Assembly (NCBI RefSeq): GCF_902652685.1
Contig: NZ_CACRUY010000004.1
Span: forward strand, 102,580-166,579
Source of the DNA: Mycobacterium sp. Marseille-P9652
GTDB taxonomy: Bacteria; Actinomycetota; Actinomycetes; Mycobacteriales; Mycobacteriaceae
Direction of reading: 5' to 3'
Length of the DNA: 64,000 nucleotides
Position 1 is the stretch's first letter. The number at the start of each line of letters is the position of its first letter. The translations under genes and the position numbers were made by a program. The notes beneath the pieces are model-generated. The model was not told the DNA's origin. It searched no databases and was given only the letters and a program-made list of their open reading frames with translations. Positions 63,099 to 64,000 of the stretch are shown one piece after another.

Positions 63099-63818
63099 AT
63101 GAACCACCCATTCACTCCCCCCGGCGCGCCCTTCGGGGGCCGTCCGGGCATCGGCTTCGGCTTCGGCGCAGACCCGACGCTGGGGGTGCCACCCGTCCGC
63201 GGCGGACGGCGCGCTCTGCACGGAGCCAGGCGGCAGGCCCGCCAGGAGTTCTTCGAGCATCTCCGCGATCACGCCGGCGGCCACGAGGGCCCGTTCGGTT
63301 TCGGCCCCGGGTTCGGGCCGGGCTTCGGTCTCGGCTTCGGGCCGGGCGGCCGAGGCGGGTGGCGCCGCGGCGGCGGCGGGCGCGGGCGTCGCGGTGACGT
63401 CCGCGCGGCCATCCTGGCGCTGCTGGCCGAGCGACCGATGCACGGCTACGAGATGATCCAGCAGATCGCCGAACGCAGCAACGGCCTATGGAAGCCCAGC
63501 CCCGGGTCGGTGTACCCGACCCTGCAGTTGCTGGACGACGAGGGCCTCATCAGGGCCAGCGAGGCGGAAGGCAGCAAGAAGCTCTTCGAGCTCACCGATG
63601 ACGGGCGCGCGGAAGCCGCGAAGATTTCCACCCCGCCATGGGAGGAGATTGCGCAGGGCGCCGACCCCGGGCACATGAATCTACGGGCGGCCGTCGGGCA
63701 GTTGTTCGGCGCGGTCGCGCAGTCCGCGCACACCGCCAGCGCCGAGCAGCAGCAGCGCATCGTCGAGATTCTCAACAATGCGCGCCGCGAGATCTACGGC
63801 ATCCTCGGCGAGGACTGA
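63099..63818 (+). CDS. PadR-family transcriptional regulator with Gly/Phe-rich N-terminal extension
   Basis: The 239-aa protein has a winged helix (about 100-175: RAAILALLAERPMHGYEMIQ...PSPGSVYPTLQLLDDEGLI) and a C-terminal helical dimerisation part. Before it, about 95 residues are rich in Gly, Phe and Arg, including GFGPGFGPGFGLGFGPG, probably disordered. PadR proteins repress detoxification or stress genes on sensing small ligands. The upstream palindrome may be its operator. Confidence 0.88.
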   Translation: MNHPFTPPGAPFGGRPGIGFGFGADPTLGVPPVRGGRRALHGARRQARQEFFEHLRDHAGGHEGPFGFGPGFGPGFGLGFGPGGRGGWRRGGGGRGRRGDVRAAILALLAERPMHGYEMIQQIAERSNGLWKPSPGSVYPTLQLLDDEGLIRASEAEGSKKLFELTDDGRAEAAKISTPPWEEIAQGADPGHMNLRAAVGQLFGAVAQSAHTASAEQQQRIVEILNNARREIYGILGED

Positions 63819-64000
63819 CCCCTCGGTGCCGCGAGCGTGCGTAAAAGTACGCGCGGCACGGCGTGTCGTCGTACAAACACTCAGTGTCAGGGTGGCGTTG
63901 CCGCGTTTGCGGTGGTTGGGTCCAGATCACCCGGTGTCTGGCTCTTACAAACACTGCCGCCTTGAGGAGGTTGGCGTTCGTGCGTTGTGTCGGCATCGGG
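63819..64000. other. Window-edge region with a possible CDS start
   Basis: No complete gene. A 10-bp word TACAAACACT occurs at 63872-63881 and 63946-63955. GAGGAGG at 63964-63970 is followed 9 nt later by GTG 63980, open to the window end (VRCVGIG), so a plus-strand gene may begin here. Seven codons are too few to identify it. Confidence 0.3.

Noticed and set aside
63772-63996. 74-codon minus-strand frame at the window end
   Set aside because: Arg/Cys-rich translation, no ribosome site and no family resemblance; it also overlaps the PadR gene end.

Overview
The window is GC-rich actinobacterial DNA and clearly mycobacterial. From memory of M. tuberculosis (no search was run), the gene order matches Rv3679-Rv3684, Rv3685c (cyp137), Rv3687c (rsfB) and Rv3688c-Rv3695. 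The extra gene content (selenocysteine machinery, stressosome genes, a biosynthetic operon) points to a non-tuberculous species. I cannot name the species.

Layout. (1) 1-6.9 kb is core: the end of bagA, bagB, whiB4 (minus), ponA2, a metallophosphoesterase, cds1 and tRNA-Pro(CGG). (2) 7.0-13.5 kb is an accessory island. It is bounded by a 44-bp perfect direct repeat of the tRNA-Pro 3' end and carries two overlapping class III cyclase/STAND-ATPase genes, one of them frameshifted. No integrase is visible. (3) 14.1-26.8 kb is the most interesting part. A DrrABC-type ABC exporter (plus) converges on a tightly coupled seven-gene minus-strand operon. The operon encodes a PEP-synthase/rifampicin-phosphotransferase-like dikinase, a fatty acyl-AMP ligase fused to a nucleotidyltransferase, an acyl carrier protein, a thioester-reductase-like SDR, an NDK-like protein, an AfsA-type double-hotdog protein and a UbiA prenyltransferase. 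It looks like a biosynthetic cluster for an exported, probably phosphorylated, lipid or gamma-butyrolactone-like product that I cannot match to a known pathway. (4) 27-32 kb returns to core: Mrr-like nuclease, P450, small proteins (DUF4193, UsfY-like), a HAD phosphatase and RsfB.

(5) 32.3-36.8 kb is an RsbR-RsbS-RsbT-RsbX-RsbU stressosome module, divergent from rsfB and probably feeding the SigF-type general stress response. (6) 36.9-42.8 kb is a redox group: heme-oxygenase-like diiron protein, CDGSH Fe-S protein, HemK-like methyltransferase, DJ-1/PfpI protein, zinc alcohol dehydrogenase, SRPBCC protein and an F420-type luciferase-like oxidoreductase. (7) 42.8-52.3 kb is a complete selenocysteine unit. 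A formate dehydrogenase operon has an in-frame UGA and a SECIS hairpin directly after it. selD, tRNA-Sec(UCA), selA and selB follow. (8) 52.3-64 kb is a FUSC transporter, then core: yqeY, the Rv3689-3693-like membrane/DUF4129/DUF4350/MoxR/DUF58 operon, SpoIIM-like, RDD, a small membrane protein and a Gly-rich PadR regulator.

In short, two large accessory blocks (about 7-27 kb and 32-54.5 kb) interrupt a conserved core. Gene starts were chosen from ATGA/GTGA overlaps, Shine-Dalgarno sites, remembered homologue lengths and mycobacterial leaderless -10 boxes. Functions are inferred from motifs only.
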